From Legionellales bacterium (GTDB taxonomy: Bacteria; Pseudomonadota; Gammaproteobacteria; JAHCLG01): a stretch of 64,000 bases of DNA. The stretch is taken from contig JAHCLG010000007.1 in the NCBI GenBank assembly GCA_026125385.1, positions 1-64,000 of the forward strand. The letters run 5' to 3'. Below, piece by piece: positions 18,765-28,465 of the stretch. Position numbers and translations under genes: made by a program. How positions within the stretch are numbered: position 1 is the stretch's first letter; each line of letters starts with the position of its first letter. Below the pieces are notes generated by a model that saw only the letters and a program-made list of their open reading frames with translations, was not told where the DNA came from and did not search any database.

Positions 18765-19676
18765 TTACTGATTAACGATGACTTGTAAATTTAAACGCTT
18801 CAGAATATCTTGCGGCGCTTTGGAAATAAAAAATAATTCAAACATGGCCACTGGCTCATCCGGTTTCAAATCAAAGGTAATTTTTTGAGGATTTTTTAAA
18901 AATACCAGGATCTGTTGCCAGGTTTTTTGCACAATAGGCGCTTGTAATGGACGCTCTTTAATGGATTTTTCTTGGAACGTTTGATCCAATTTATTAAAAA
19001 ATGCTTGCCGATCGCCACCACTCATCGCCGTTAATTTATCCACTAATTTTTTTACAAATCCGTGATCAATATATTGTAATCGAATATGCATTACGGCTGA
19101 ATTTAAAATGGCCTTACTGTTGGTTTTAGTATTTTCAACACGAACTAAAATTGCTCCCAGGTTAAACGTTCCAATACCCGTCATTTCTTGACTGAGTTTA
19201 ATTAATATTTTCTTTTCGATGGGTAAATAGCGATAAAGTAAATTAATATTAGCCTTTAATTTATCGACATTCATTTCTTGCATCATTGCTTTCATCAGCG
19301 GATTTACGGATTGCTCAGTTAACTGTGTTTGCATTTCTTTAACGTGTAAGGTTAAACCAATTAATTGATCATCTTCATTTTTTTGCAGATTATAACGAAT
19401 TTCTTGAATTGAGACGGGATTTGCCGTAGTTGCGAGTGGTTTAATCTCGATATTTTTTAGAATAATATCGTTGGTAAAAACATTGCCGCGTAAACTGCCA
19501 TAATCAATTTGCAAACCGGCGCGCGTTTGCTTGATGATGTTATTGATATCCTGCCGGGCCTGACTCGTTAAGCGGTAATATAAATATCCATAGCCCAAGC
19601 CCAGAATTAAAAGCAATCCTAGTATAAAAATTCCCAGCAGGGCGAGTGGACTTGAGAAATCAATCCGTTTGCTCAT
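18765..19676 (-). CDS. Membrane-anchored protein of unknown function
   Basis: The 303-residue product has one N-terminal transmembrane segment (about residues 10-32, LALLGIFILGLLLILGLGYGYLYY). A mainly periplasmic body with beta-strand patterns (GLQIDYGSLRGNVFTNDIILKNIEI; EIRYNLQKNEDDQLIGLTLHVKEM) follows. The overall style recalls AsmA/DUF945-like envelope proteins, but I do not make a family call. It starts 85 bp from the divergent mfd gene and lies just upstream of the SDR gene on the same strand. No catalytic motif is apparent. Confidence 0.75.
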   Translation of the reverse strand: MSKRIDFSSPLALLGIFILGLLLILGLGYGYLYYRLTSQARQDINNIIKQTRAGLQIDYGSLRGNVFTNDIILKNIEIKPLATTANPVSIQEIRYNLQKNEDDQLIGLTLHVKEMQTQLTEQSVNPLMKAMMQEMNVDKLKANINLLYRYLPIEKKILIKLSQEMTGIGTFNLGAILVRVENTKTNSKAILNSAVMHIRLQYIDHGFVKKLVDKLTAMSGGDRQAFFNKLDQTFQEKSIKERPLQAPIVQKTWQQILVFLKNPQKITFDLKPDEPVAMFELFFISKAPQDILKRLNLQVIVNQ

Positions 19677-19702
19677 TATACTTACTCCTAGCGAAAATGA
19701 TT

Positions 19703-19731
19703 TTGGCGCGTCGTCTATCTTGCAGTAGAAT
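19703..19731 (+). promoter_or_regulatory. Promoter of mfd
   Basis: TTGGCG (19703-19708) and TAGAAT (19726-19731) are spaced by exactly 17 bp, ending 30 bp before the mfd start. It lies in the divergent 85-bp gap between mfd and the membrane-protein gene. Confidence 0.65.
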
Positions 19732-19761
19732 AGCGTTTTTTAATCAACAGTTACAAGAAAA

Positions 19762-22700
19762 ATGTCAGATACCAGTCTTTTGCAACCGCCCTATCCGCTG
19801 GCCTCCCACGAACGAGTTTATTGGGACGAGTTATATGGTTCAAGTTTAAGTTTGGGTTTAGCCTCGTTGCTAAAAAATCAAGATGCACCGTTGGTTTTAA
19901 TTACTCCTGATATTAATCGAGCGCTGGCTATAGAATATGAGTTACGATTTTATCTTAAAGACACCAACCTTCCTCTGCTGAGCTTTCCCGATTGGGAAAC
20001 ATTGCCGTACGATACCTTTTCACCTCACGAAGATATTATTTCCCGTCGTATCCTCACCTTACAACAATTGCCTCATTTTAACCACGGCATTCTAATTGTT
20101 CCGATTAATACGTTAATGCAACGGCTTGCGCCTGTGGAGTTTATTCAGCAACACAGTTTTCAATTACACACCGGACAAACCTTTAATTTAGAAAGCATGC
20201 GCACCCAATTGCAACGCACTGGCTACTTAGCGACGAGCCAAGTGATGGAACACGGACAATTTGCCGTCCGTGGTTCGATCATGGATATTTTTCCCATGGG
20301 AAGTGCTTTACCGCTGCGCATTGATTTATTTGACGATGAGATCGATAGTATTCGCACATTTGATCCAGAATCACAACGATCACTCGATAAAATCGCATCC
20401 TTTGAATTATTACCTGCACATGAATTTCCCACGCACGAAGAAGCCATCACCTTATTTCGCCAACAATGGCGCAGTGAATTTGCCGGTAATCCACGGATTT
20501 GTCCGATTTATGAAGATGTCAGCCAAGGGATTTTTCCAGCAGGTATTGAATATTATTTACCATTATTTTTTCAACAAACCGCGACGTTATTTGACTATTT
20601 TCCTTCACAGGCTATTCTCATTGATTGTGAAGAAAATCTCGCTGCCCTACAAAAATGGTGGCAAGATGTCAATAATCGTTATCAACAACGTGGACATGAT
20701 ATCACTCGCCCGCTGTTAGCGCCGCATAAAATTTTATTACCTGAAAATGAATTGCATCAACAATTAAAACAATTTCGTCGAATTACTACTCAAGAAAAAC
20801 TAAATACCACAAAATCTTATGCGCATCATTTTAATACTCAAGAACCTCCGCTATTGCATTTAACCAGTCAAACAGAGCAACCCTTTCATCCATTAAAAAA
20901 TTATCTTAACAATAATCAACAACGAATTTTATTGTGTGCTGAAAGTAATGGACGTCGTGAAATTTTATTAGAATTATTAGCTAAAATTCAGCTTCATCCC
21001 ACCAGCGTTGATAATTTTCAACAATTTTTAAATAATGATGAAAAAATTAATATTACCGTTGCCCTTTTGGATCGCGGACTCGTCTTAAAAGAACCAGCCA
21101 TTACAGTGATTGTAGAAAACCAATTATTTTCTCAACACATCATGCAACGCCGTCGTCGTCGCCAACGCACCCATGATCCGGATAATGTTGTTAAAGATTT
21201 AGCAGAATTGCATATCGGTTCACCGGTGGTACATTTAGAACACGGTGTGGGTCGTTATCTAGGATTGCAAACTATCACCATTAATAATACGGAAACAGAA
21301 TTCTTAACCATTCAGTACGCAGGACAAGATAAATTATATGTGCCAGTGGCAAACCTGCATTTAATCAGCCGCTACAGTGGCGCGGAACTTGAGCATGCGC
21401 CATTAAATCGTTTGGGTACGGATGCTTGGAGCAAAGCCAAACACAAAGCCTTGCAACGGGTGCGCGATGTCGCCGCAGAATTATTAGAACTCTACGCCAA
21501 GCGTGAAGCTCGTCAGGGATATTGTTATAAAAATACTGACGATGATTATTTAACGTTCACTCAAGAATTTAAATTTGAAGAAACCCCCGATCAACAAGAC
21601 GCGATCCGCGATGTGATTAAAGATATGACTTCGATAAAACCTATAGATCGGTTAATTTGTGGCGATGTGGGATTTGGTAAAACAGAAGTCGCGATGCGTG
21701 CTGCTTTCCTTGCAGTGAATAACGGTAAACAAGTTGCAATGTTGGTTCCTACGACCTTGCTCGCGCAACAACATTATCAAAATTTTCGCGATCGCTTTGC
21801 CAACTGGCCGATTCGCATTGACGTATTATCGCGTTTTAAAACGGCAAAAGAAGCAGAAGGCATTTTGCAACTGATCCGTGATCATAAAATTGATATTTTA
21901 ATTGGGACGCATAAATTATTGCAAAGCCAAATTAAATTTGCCGATTTAGGTTTATTAATTATCGATGAAGAACATCGTTTTGGTGTCCGTCAAAAAGAAC
22001 GCATCAAAGCATTACGTGCTGAAGTTGATATTTTAACGTTAACAGCAACACCAATCCCGCGTACCTTAAATTTAGCGATGTCGGGACTCCGAGAATTATC
22101 TATCATCGCGACACCACCCGCAAAACGCTTATCGGTAAAAACATTTATTCATACAAGGGATGATATTATTATTCGCGAAGCAATTTTGCGTGAAATTATG
22201 CGGGGTGGACAAGTTTATTTTTTACATAATAAAGTCGAAACCATTGAAAAAACCGCTGCTGATTTAGCAGCACTCGTCCCAGAAGCGAAAATTCGTTTTG
22301 CCCACGGGCAAATGCGCGAACGCGAATTAGAAACGATCATGGGAGATTTTTATCATTTACGTTTTAATGTATTAGTGTGTACTACCATTATCGAAACAGG
22401 AATTGATATTCCGACTGCTAATACCATTATTATCGATAGAGCCGATCATTTAGGTCTCGCCCAGTTACATCAATTACGCGGTCGTGTGGGTCGTTCGCAT
22501 CATCAAGCTTACGCATATTTATTAACACCGCCTGAACAATTAATCACCGCTGATGCCAAAAAGCGTTTGGAAGCCATTAGTTCGCTGGAAGATTTAGGTA
22601 TTGGATTTACCTTGGCGACACATGATTTAGAAATTCGCGGCGCCGGTGAATTACTAGGCGAAGAACAAAGCGGACATATTCATGAAATTGGTTTTAGCCT

Positions 22701-23211
22701 TTACATGGAATTATTAGAGCGCGCTATTCAATCGCTAAAGCAAGGCAAACAAATTGATATTGACGAACCATTAATCATGGGAACGGAAGTCGATTTACAA
22801 ATTCCTGCACTCATTCCTCACGATTATTTACCCGACGTGCATGCGCGTTTGATGTTATATAAACGGATTGCGAATGCTAAAGATGAAACTACTTTGGATG
22901 AGTTACAGGTAGAAATGATCGATCGTTTTGGTTTACTGCCTGCTGCTGTGAAAAATTTAATTTTAGTCACTCAAATTAAATTACACGCCGAAAAACTCGG
23001 TATCACCAAAATAGAAGCCAGTTCTCAAGGTGGACGCATTGATTTTAGCGATAAACCAAATATCGATCCGATGAGAATTATTCAATTAATTCAAACTCAA
23101 CCGCAAACGTATAAATTCGACGGCAAAAATCGCTTACGCTATTTTCAAGTCACAGAAAATGAGCAAGACCGTATTCAATTTTTACAAGACCTCTTAAAAA
23201 GATTTATATAA
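19762..23211 (+). CDS. mfd: Transcription-repair coupling factor Mfd
   Basis: Displaces RNA polymerase stalled at DNA lesions and recruits UvrA. The 1149-residue product matches the family length. It shows the UvrB-like N-terminal module (SFPDWETLPYDTFSPHEDI), the RNA-polymerase-interacting CarD-like region (GSPVVHLEHGVGRYLGLQ), helicase Walker A GDVGFGKTE near residue 634, the DEEHRFG box at 735-741 with TATPIPRT downstream, and the C-terminal TRCF domain. The start (MSDTSLLQPPYPL) follows a clear promoter. A large palindromic repeat begins immediately after the TAA stop and probably ends the transcript. Confidence 0.97.
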   Translation: MSDTSLLQPPYPLASHERVYWDELYGSSLSLGLASLLKNQDAPLVLITPDINRALAIEYELRFYLKDTNLPLLSFPDWETLPYDTFSPHEDIISRRILTLQQLPHFNHGILIVPINTLMQRLAPVEFIQQHSFQLHTGQTFNLESMRTQLQRTGYLATSQVMEHGQFAVRGSIMDIFPMGSALPLRIDLFDDEIDSIRTFDPESQRSLDKIASFELLPAHEFPTHEEAITLFRQQWRSEFAGNPRICPIYEDVSQGIFPAGIEYYLPLFFQQTATLFDYFPSQAILIDCEENLAALQKWWQDVNNRYQQRGHDITRPLLAPHKILLPENELHQQLKQFRRITTQEKLNTTKSYAHHFNTQEPPLLHLTSQTEQPFHPLKNYLNNNQQRILLCAESNGRREILLELLAKIQLHPTSVDNFQQFLNNDEKINITVALLDRGLVLKEPAITVIVENQLFSQHIMQRRRRRQRTHDPDNVVKDLAELHIGSPVVHLEHGVGRYLGLQTITINNTETEFLTIQYAGQDKLYVPVANLHLISRYSGAELEHAPLNRLGTDAWSKAKHKALQRVRDVAAELLELYAKREARQGYCYKNTDDDYLTFTQEFKFEETPDQQDAIRDVIKDMTSIKPIDRLICGDVGFGKTEVAMRAAFLAVNNGKQVAMLVPTTLLAQQHYQNFRDRFANWPIRIDVLSRFKTAKEAEGILQLIRDHKIDILIGTHKLLQSQIKFADLGLLIIDEEHRFGVRQKERIKALRAEVDILTLTATPIPRTLNLAMSGLRELSIIATPPAKRLSVKTFIHTRDDIIIREAILREIMRGGQVYFLHNKVETIEKTAADLAALVPEAKIRFAHGQMRERELETIMGDFYHLRFNVLVCTTIIETGIDIPTANTIIIDRADHLGLAQLHQLRGRVGRSHHQAYAYLLTPPEQLITADAKKRLEAISSLEDLGIGFTLATHDLEIRGAGELLGEEQSGHIHEIGFSLYMELLERAIQSLKQGKQIDIDEPLIMGTEVDLQIPALIPHDYLPDVHARLMLYKRIANAKDETTLDELQVEMIDRFGLLPAAVKNLILVTQIKLHAEKLGITKIEASSQGGRIDFSDKPNIDPMRIIQLIQTQPQTYKFDGKNRLRYFQVTENEQDRIQFLQDLLKRFI

Positions 23212-23373
23212 TGTAGCCTGGAACGCAGCGTAGCGGAGATCCAGGATCGAAGTTTTAGAGATTTACCGATCCTGGATCTCCGCTACGCTCCGTTCCAGGC
23301 TACGGCTGCGCTGCGTTCCAGGCTACATGCTACGCTCCGTTCCAGGCTACGGCTCCGCTGCGTTCCAGGCTAC
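23212..23373. repeat. Large palindromic repeat, copy 1, with tandem half-units
   Basis: GTAGCCTGGAACG...GATCCAGGATCG pairs with its reverse complement, giving a stem of about 37 bp with one mismatch and a loop of about 17 bases. Three further tandem units of 23-24 bp follow, each ending CGTTCCAGGCTAC. A second copy lies at 25031-25200, on the other side of the intervening gene. It begins at the base after the mfd stop and ends 6 bp before the stop of the convergent gene, so it may act as a two-way terminator. No spacers are present, so it is not a CRISPR array. Confidence 0.9.
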
Positions 23374-23379
23374 AACAAG

Positions 23380-24957
23380 TTAACAACAAAGGCGTTTTTT
23401 GGGGGTAGCTTGATGTGTCGTTGCTAGTTTTTCTGTTAAAGCAGGATCAGTAGAAATTAAATACAAGCCCTCTTGATGAGCGCTTAACATGAATAACGCA
23501 TACAATAATTCTTCGGGTTTTATTTCTTGCAGAGTATTTGCAAGTTTTTCAAGATTTTTAATGTGATCACTCCAGCAATTAAGATCGATCATAGTTTCAA
23601 AAAAATCTTCAACGTCATAGACCTTAGCAAAATCGCTAAAGCTACTTAAGTCTTGACTTTTGGCAAATAAAATTTCATTTTCTAATGCCTTTTGATAAAT
23701 CTCTGCCACTTTTTCACAATCAAACTCGAGCTCGCTGGCTTTTTTACCAAAAACATCTAAATTTATTTCTGCTAAATTATGCTGTCGACAATAATCGAGC
23801 ATTTGAGGAAAGGCTTGCAGCTCAGATTTTTTAGAATTAAACTCATACAATAATAAAAAACCTTGTTGTAAGCCGCGTAAAAATGCTGGAGATGAATTCA
23901 CTGCCGTAATCACCTTAATGGCCTCTGTCACTGCCTTCGGTAATTTGGTTAAACGATAGGGGTGAATTTTATCTTGCTGTGGTTTTAATTGCATATAAGG
24001 TTTATGCTGTGCTTCTAAAAGCCCTAGTTTTTTATAGTTATTATCTAATAAAGAAAATGAATGAACATCACAAAATCCTGCTATTAACTCTGCCATATTC
24101 ACTGCTCGTATTGTGTTTGGCTCTACAAATAAATCACTATCGTTCAATATACTGTTTAACTCTTGCATGACAAACGAAATGGAACATAATTTTTCGCCAT
24201 ATTTTCCCACTAAGGTTGTGCCATCAATTATAATAATTCTTGCACAGAGTATTAATAAATTTAAAAAATTTTTAATACTTTGATTATTGCTAATAGCAAA
24301 ATTATTATAAAAATCACTAAAAATTTGTTGGAGTATGGTGCTAGCGTATTCAGCGCTTTCTGTTTCATTGATTACTCTTTCTTTACTAACTTCAATATCA
24401 TGTAAACAAACAATGAGTGAAAAAAAAAGTTTTAATAAAGTATTTAATACGGCATGTTGAGATGGGGGGTAAAATTCTAAATAATTAAAATATACTAACT
24501 CAAAATAATGGGTAACTTCTGCCGCATGATAGTGAGTATGATAAGTCATTTTATCTTGAGTGCGTTTGTGCATTTCTATAATGGCATTATGATAGTAATG
24601 ACTAATAATTTCTTGTAAGGTGTCTACGCCATTTTCATAAGCATTTAATTGTTTCAAAAATATTTCGCACACTGTAGTCCAATTTTTTGCAAGTTCCTTT
24701 CGATCTTCTAGTGAGTCCAGTAGACGTTGAATGACTAAGTTGCTTAAATCATAGGTGTCACGAAGGGCAAGAAATTTAATACGTTGCGAAGAGGTGAATT
24801 GTTGTATGATTTGCCGCTGGTTGCGAGTCAGAAAATTTAAAGATTGATCGAGAATCACCAAGTCAATTTCATCTGAATGACTTGCTGCGGGCATGAGTCT
24901 TTGACGATTTCCAACACAACAGATCCCTAATGTTGTTAATAAATTTGAAAAACTCAT
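23380..24957 (-). CDS. Orphan protein with HD-domain-like motifs and a Cys-Cys tail
   Basis: The 525-residue product (start MSFSNLLTT; a start 21 bp upstream is also open) is not assigned to a named family. Numbering from the longer start, it has a Y-H147-T-H149-Y-H151-AAEV segment, then LIVCLH193-D194-IE, then NETESAEYAS and a later D252. The order His ... His-Asp ... Asp and the following NE.ES.. element match the HD/PDE-type metal phosphohydrolase pattern, so a nucleotide or cyclic-nucleotide hydrolase is plausible. There is no signal peptide. The protein ends TPKKRLCC: a basic stretch followed by two terminal cysteines, as in Rab-type prenylation sites. Palindromic repeats flank the gene on both sides. 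Confidence 0.8.
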   Translation of the reverse strand: MSFSNLLTTLGICCVGNRQRLMPAASHSDEIDLVILDQSLNFLTRNQRQIIQQFTSSQRIKFLALRDTYDLSNLVIQRLLDSLEDRKELAKNWTTVCEIFLKQLNAYENGVDTLQEIISHYYHNAIIEMHKRTQDKMTYHTHYHAAEVTHYFELVYFNYLEFYPPSQHAVLNTLLKLFFSLIVCLHDIEVSKERVINETESAEYASTILQQIFSDFYNNFAISNNQSIKNFLNLLILCARIIIIDGTTLVGKYGEKLCSISFVMQELNSILNDSDLFVEPNTIRAVNMAELIAGFCDVHSFSLLDNNYKKLGLLEAQHKPYMQLKPQQDKIHPYRLTKLPKAVTEAIKVITAVNSSPAFLRGLQQGFLLLYEFNSKKSELQAFPQMLDYCRQHNLAEINLDVFGKKASELEFDCEKVAEIYQKALENEILFAKSQDLSSFSDFAKVYDVEDFFETMIDLNCWSDHIKNLEKLANTLQEIKPEELLYALFMLSAHQEGLYLISTDPALTEKLATTHQATPKKRLCC

Positions 24958-25030
24958 ATTATTTCTTCTTATTAACATCCTGTTTGAAACAATCTACCGT
25001 GAATAAAGCAAAAATGCAAAATTATTTTGC

Positions 25031-25200
25031 AGGTAGCCAAGATCGTAGCCAGCGTGTAGCGCAGCCGTAGCCTGGAACGGAGCGTAGCGGAGATCCAGGA
25101 TCGGAGTTTTTTTAATATTCTGTTCCTGGATCTCCGCTACGCTCCGTTCCAGGCTACGGCTACGCTACGTTCCAGGCTACACACTAAGCTACGTTCCTAC
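25031..25200. repeat. Large palindromic repeat, copy 2
   Basis: A perfect arm of 34 bp beginning GTAGCCTGGAACGGAG (25067) pairs with the arm ending GTTCCAGGCTAC, around a TCGGAGTTTTTTTAATATTCTG-like loop. Shorter partial units lie on both flanks (25031-25066 and 25157-25200). The arm sequence is nearly the same as in copy 1 (23212-23373). It separates the promoter side of the HD-like gene from the end of the SNF2 gene. Confidence 0.9.
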
Positions 25201-25202
25201 AA

Positions 25203-28200
25203 TTATGAAAAAAGCCATTCAAAATCGGTGGCTTTTATGTTTAAATCGCCGATCTGTGGATTTAAAATTTCATCGGCTAATGCTTGTTTATTTTTTTGTA
25301 ATGCAAGAATTTTTTCTTCTACCGTATCTTTAGCCACTAATTTATAAACAAATACTGCTTTTTGTTGGCCAATGCGATGTGCACGATCCGTGGCTTGTTT
25401 TTCTACCGCGGGATTCCACCACGGATCATAATGAATTACCGTATCCGCATTTGTTAAATTAAGTCCGGTACCACCGGCTTTTAAACTGATTAAAAATAAT
25501 GATACTTTTCCTTGCTGAAAGTCATCAATAACTGCTTGGCGATTTTTAGTTTGTCCGGTTAATATAACATAAGGAATTTTTTCTTTTTTTAATTCTATTT
25601 CTACTAAAGATAACATACTAGTAAATTGCGAAAAAAATAAAATTCTGCTATTTTCTTCTAAGAGCTGTTTTACTAGCTCCATCGCCGCTTCTAATTTTGC
25701 CGAAGCGTTAATCGACTCATTTTCAGCAAGTTTCACTAAACGGGGGTCGCAGCAAGCCTGGCGTAATTTTAATAACGCGTCGAGAATCATAATACGGCCG
25801 CGATCGATCCCTTGCTGTTGGAGAATTTCTTTAACTCGCTGATTCATAGAAATACGGATCGTTTCATAAAAATCGCGCTGTTTTCCTTGTAATTCGATGG
25901 TATGAATAATTTCTGTTTTTAGTGGTAACTCTTTTGCTACCATTTCCTTAGTCCGGCGTAGAATAAACGGCTTGATCATATTCGCCAGCATTTTTCGTTT
26001 ACTCTCGTCAGCATGCTTTTCAATTGGCGTACGAAACGTTTGTTGAAACTGACGCTGGCTACCTAACACTCCTGGCATTAGAAAATTAAATAACGACCAC
26101 AACTCACCTAAATGATTTTCAAGTGGTGTTCCACTTAAACACAGGCGATACATAGATTTAATGTGTTGCACGACTTTGGTCATTTGCGCTTGAGAGTTTT
26201 TTATTGTTTGTGCTTCGTCTAAAATCACATAATAATATTCATGTGTTAATAAGTCTTTTTGATCTCGAGAGAGCAATGGGTAAGTTGTCAAAATTATCTG
26301 AAAATTTGGGATCTGCTTGAAGAGTTTTTTGCGGTCCATGCCGTGCAAATACAGCACTGATAAATCAGGCGCGAATCGCGTGAGCTCGTTTTTCCAATTA
26401 CTAATGACGCTGGTCGGGGAAATAATTAAACACGGTTTGGTTAAGCGCTGGGCTTGGTGTTCAACTAATAAATGAGCGATGGTTTGGATGGTTTTTCCGA
26501 GACCCATATCATCCGCTAAAATTCCACCTAAATTCATTTCACGGAGAAATTGCAGCCAGTTTAAGCCTTGCTGTTGATAATCGCGCAAAGTTGCTTGTAA
26601 TGGTGTGGGGACAGGTACTTTTTTTATCTCAGAAAAGTCACGTAATTTTTTTGAAAAATCTAAAATTTCTTGATCACCCAACCATTGACTTTGCAGTGAT
26701 TGATGAATATCAGATAATAAATTGACATGAAATTTCGAGATCCCAATATGGGTTGTACTCGAATCCGATGAAGATAGGTAAAGTGACTCTAATAATTGTA
26801 AAATACCTTTAATGCGCTGATAATCAAATTTTAACATTTTATTATCTTCAAGATTAGCTACAAGAGTTGCTTTATCTGGAATATCAGACAATTTATTTTT
26901 ACGCAAAAAATTAAATAAAAAGGTCATTAGATTAGTTTTTTTACCATCAATGATTACACCTAATTCAACATCAAACCAGTTTTTATCTTTTGAATAATTA
27001 ACCTCAGTATACCAGTCATCATTGGCCTCAATGGTTTTAAAGTCGGGAAAGCTTGGTAAACGTCGAATTTCCCAACCTAATTTTTGCAATTTGGGGATAG
27101 TACTAATATGAAATTCACGAACTGCTTCACTTTCACTACCATCAGCCAGCACAAAGCGTTCGTCAAAATGAAAACCTTCTATGCGTTGTGCACCGACACG
27201 TAATGCCGAAAGTGGTAAAATAGTTAATTGTTCAAGTTCGCGTAAGTGAGACTTTTCTAATGCCAAGTCGCGATCGTAAACGTTAAGATCATCATCGGCG
27301 ATTTTATAGATCGATTGCCGGCGATCACAGTTACTAATTTCGACATCTTGATAACGAAAAAAGACATGCCCAATCGCTAATTTAAAATGATGACGGCCTT
27401 CTTTAAATTCTTCAATGAGTATTTCTAAAATGGGTTGTGGTTTAGTGACTTTAACGGTTTTTTGTTTATGGGTTTTTAGTAAGGGTAAATTTTTGTCGAT
27501 GGCTTGCAGCGCTTTGTTTAAGGCTTCACTGTCTTCAGGTAAGATTTTTCCAGAATGTTCTAACAAACTCTGAATCGTTTTAACATTTAAATCTAAAATT
27601 GGCTGACCAATACCATAATTAAAAGGATCAACATACCAAGCATTGTCTAAAATTAATAAATAAACCGGTTTATCATCTTCGGTTTTAGCATTGAGATGTT
27701 GGGTGCCCTCTTCACCATATTGCCATTGCAAGGTGATCTTTTTAGGCTGACCTGAGAGAATTTTTTTAGCACTAGTATACTCTTTCCAATAGATCCTCCC
27801 AGTTTTTAACAAACAGTTTAAAACCGCCTCTCCTAAGGTATGATCTAATATAAATTGTTTGTCGTTGGTTTTTTTACTAATAAATTGTAATAAAATAATT
27901 ATGTCACGATCCACTTCATTTAAATTGTTTTGTTTATGAATATTAATATCGTCTATTTTTTTATCGATGACTGCTTGTGGAGTCACACAGAGTTTTAATT
28001 TATTGTCGCTAACAATCAAATCGATTAAGTAGATTATCTCTAGCGGTTGTTGTGGTTTTTTTTCATGTAGCGATTGTTTGATTTCGTGTAGCCAGTGCGA
28101 ATATTTTTTTTCAATCGGTAATTGCGAGATATTTTGAGAAGCTAATATTTCTGGGTGTTGATTTAAGTAATATAAAACAGCAACCGCATGTTTACAGTTT

Positions 28201-28454
28201 TCCGCATAAGGGCAAGTACAAACGCCTTGAATATACACCTCACCATCGGCATAGGCACCTATGCGCACGCTATACAAAGATTCTCCTTGCACTCGCGCAG
28301 AAATGGGAAATTGATAATCGTCTTGATGAAATTGCACTTGTTTAACGCGGCCTTGCAAGGCATATTGGCGACCGCGTTGTACGACTGAAATGTCAAAATT
28401 TTCTTTGATGTCCTTTTCGGTAATCAGTGAGTTATTAATGAATACTTGCAACAC
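25203..28454 (-). CDS. SNF2-family helicase with SWIM zinc finger
   Basis: A 1083-residue Swi2/Snf2-type ATPase of the bacterial HepA-like group that remodels protein-DNA or RNA polymerase complexes. An N-terminal SWIM finger C79-x-C81-x5-C87-x-H89 is followed by a long linker region. Walker A DDMGLGKTIQ lies near residue 649, with the DEAQTIKN box near 745, LCLSGTPLENHLGELWSL and the C-terminal SLKAGGTGLNLTNAD and DRAHRIGQ motifs. The phosphoribosyltransferase gene ends 11 bp upstream, so it may be the last gene of that run. Specific target unknown. Confidence 0.93.
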   Translation of the reverse strand: MLQVFINNSLITEKDIKENFDISVVQRGRQYALQGRVKQVQFHQDDYQFPISARVQGESLYSVRIGAYADGEVYIQGVCTCPYAENCKHAVAVLYYLNQHPEILASQNISQLPIEKKYSHWLHEIKQSLHEKKPQQPLEIIYLIDLIVSDNKLKLCVTPQAVIDKKIDDINIHKQNNLNEVDRDIIILLQFISKKTNDKQFILDHTLGEAVLNCLLKTGRIYWKEYTSAKKILSGQPKKITLQWQYGEEGTQHLNAKTEDDKPVYLLILDNAWYVDPFNYGIGQPILDLNVKTIQSLLEHSGKILPEDSEALNKALQAIDKNLPLLKTHKQKTVKVTKPQPILEILIEEFKEGRHHFKLAIGHVFFRYQDVEISNCDRRQSIYKIADDDLNVYDRDLALEKSHLRELEQLTILPLSALRVGAQRIEGFHFDERFVLADGSESEAVREFHISTIPKLQKLGWEIRRLPSFPDFKTIEANDDWYTEVNYSKDKNWFDVELGVIIDGKKTNLMTFLFNFLRKNKLSDIPDKATLVANLEDNKMLKFDYQRIKGILQLLESLYLSSSDSSTTHIGISKFHVNLLSDIHQSLQSQWLGDQEILDFSKKLRDFSEIKKVPVPTPLQATLRDYQQQGLNWLQFLREMNLGGILADDMGLGKTIQTIAHLLVEHQAQRLTKPCLIISPTSVISNWKNELTRFAPDLSVLYLHGMDRKKLFKQIPNFQIILTTYPLLSRDQKDLLTHEYYYVILDEAQTIKNSQAQMTKVVQHIKSMYRLCLSGTPLENHLGELWSLFNFLMPGVLGSQRQFQQTFRTPIEKHADESKRKMLANMIKPFILRRTKEMVAKELPLKTEIIHTIELQGKQRDFYETIRISMNQRVKEILQQQGIDRGRIMILDALLKLRQACCDPRLVKLAENESINASAKLEAAMELVKQLLEENSRILFFSQFTSMLSLVEIELKKEKIPYVILTGQTKNRQAVIDDFQQGKVSLFLISLKAGGTGLNLTNADTVIHYDPWWNPAVEKQATDRAHRIGQQKAVFVYKLVAKDTVEEKILALQKNKQALADEILNPQIGDLNIKATDFEWLFS

Positions 28455-28465
28455 AGTCTTGCTCG

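Noticed and set aside
23290-23373. Tandem 23-24 bp units that might suggest a CRISPR array
   Set aside because: Units are contiguous, with no unique spacers, and are halves of the neighbouring palindrome; no cas genes are present.
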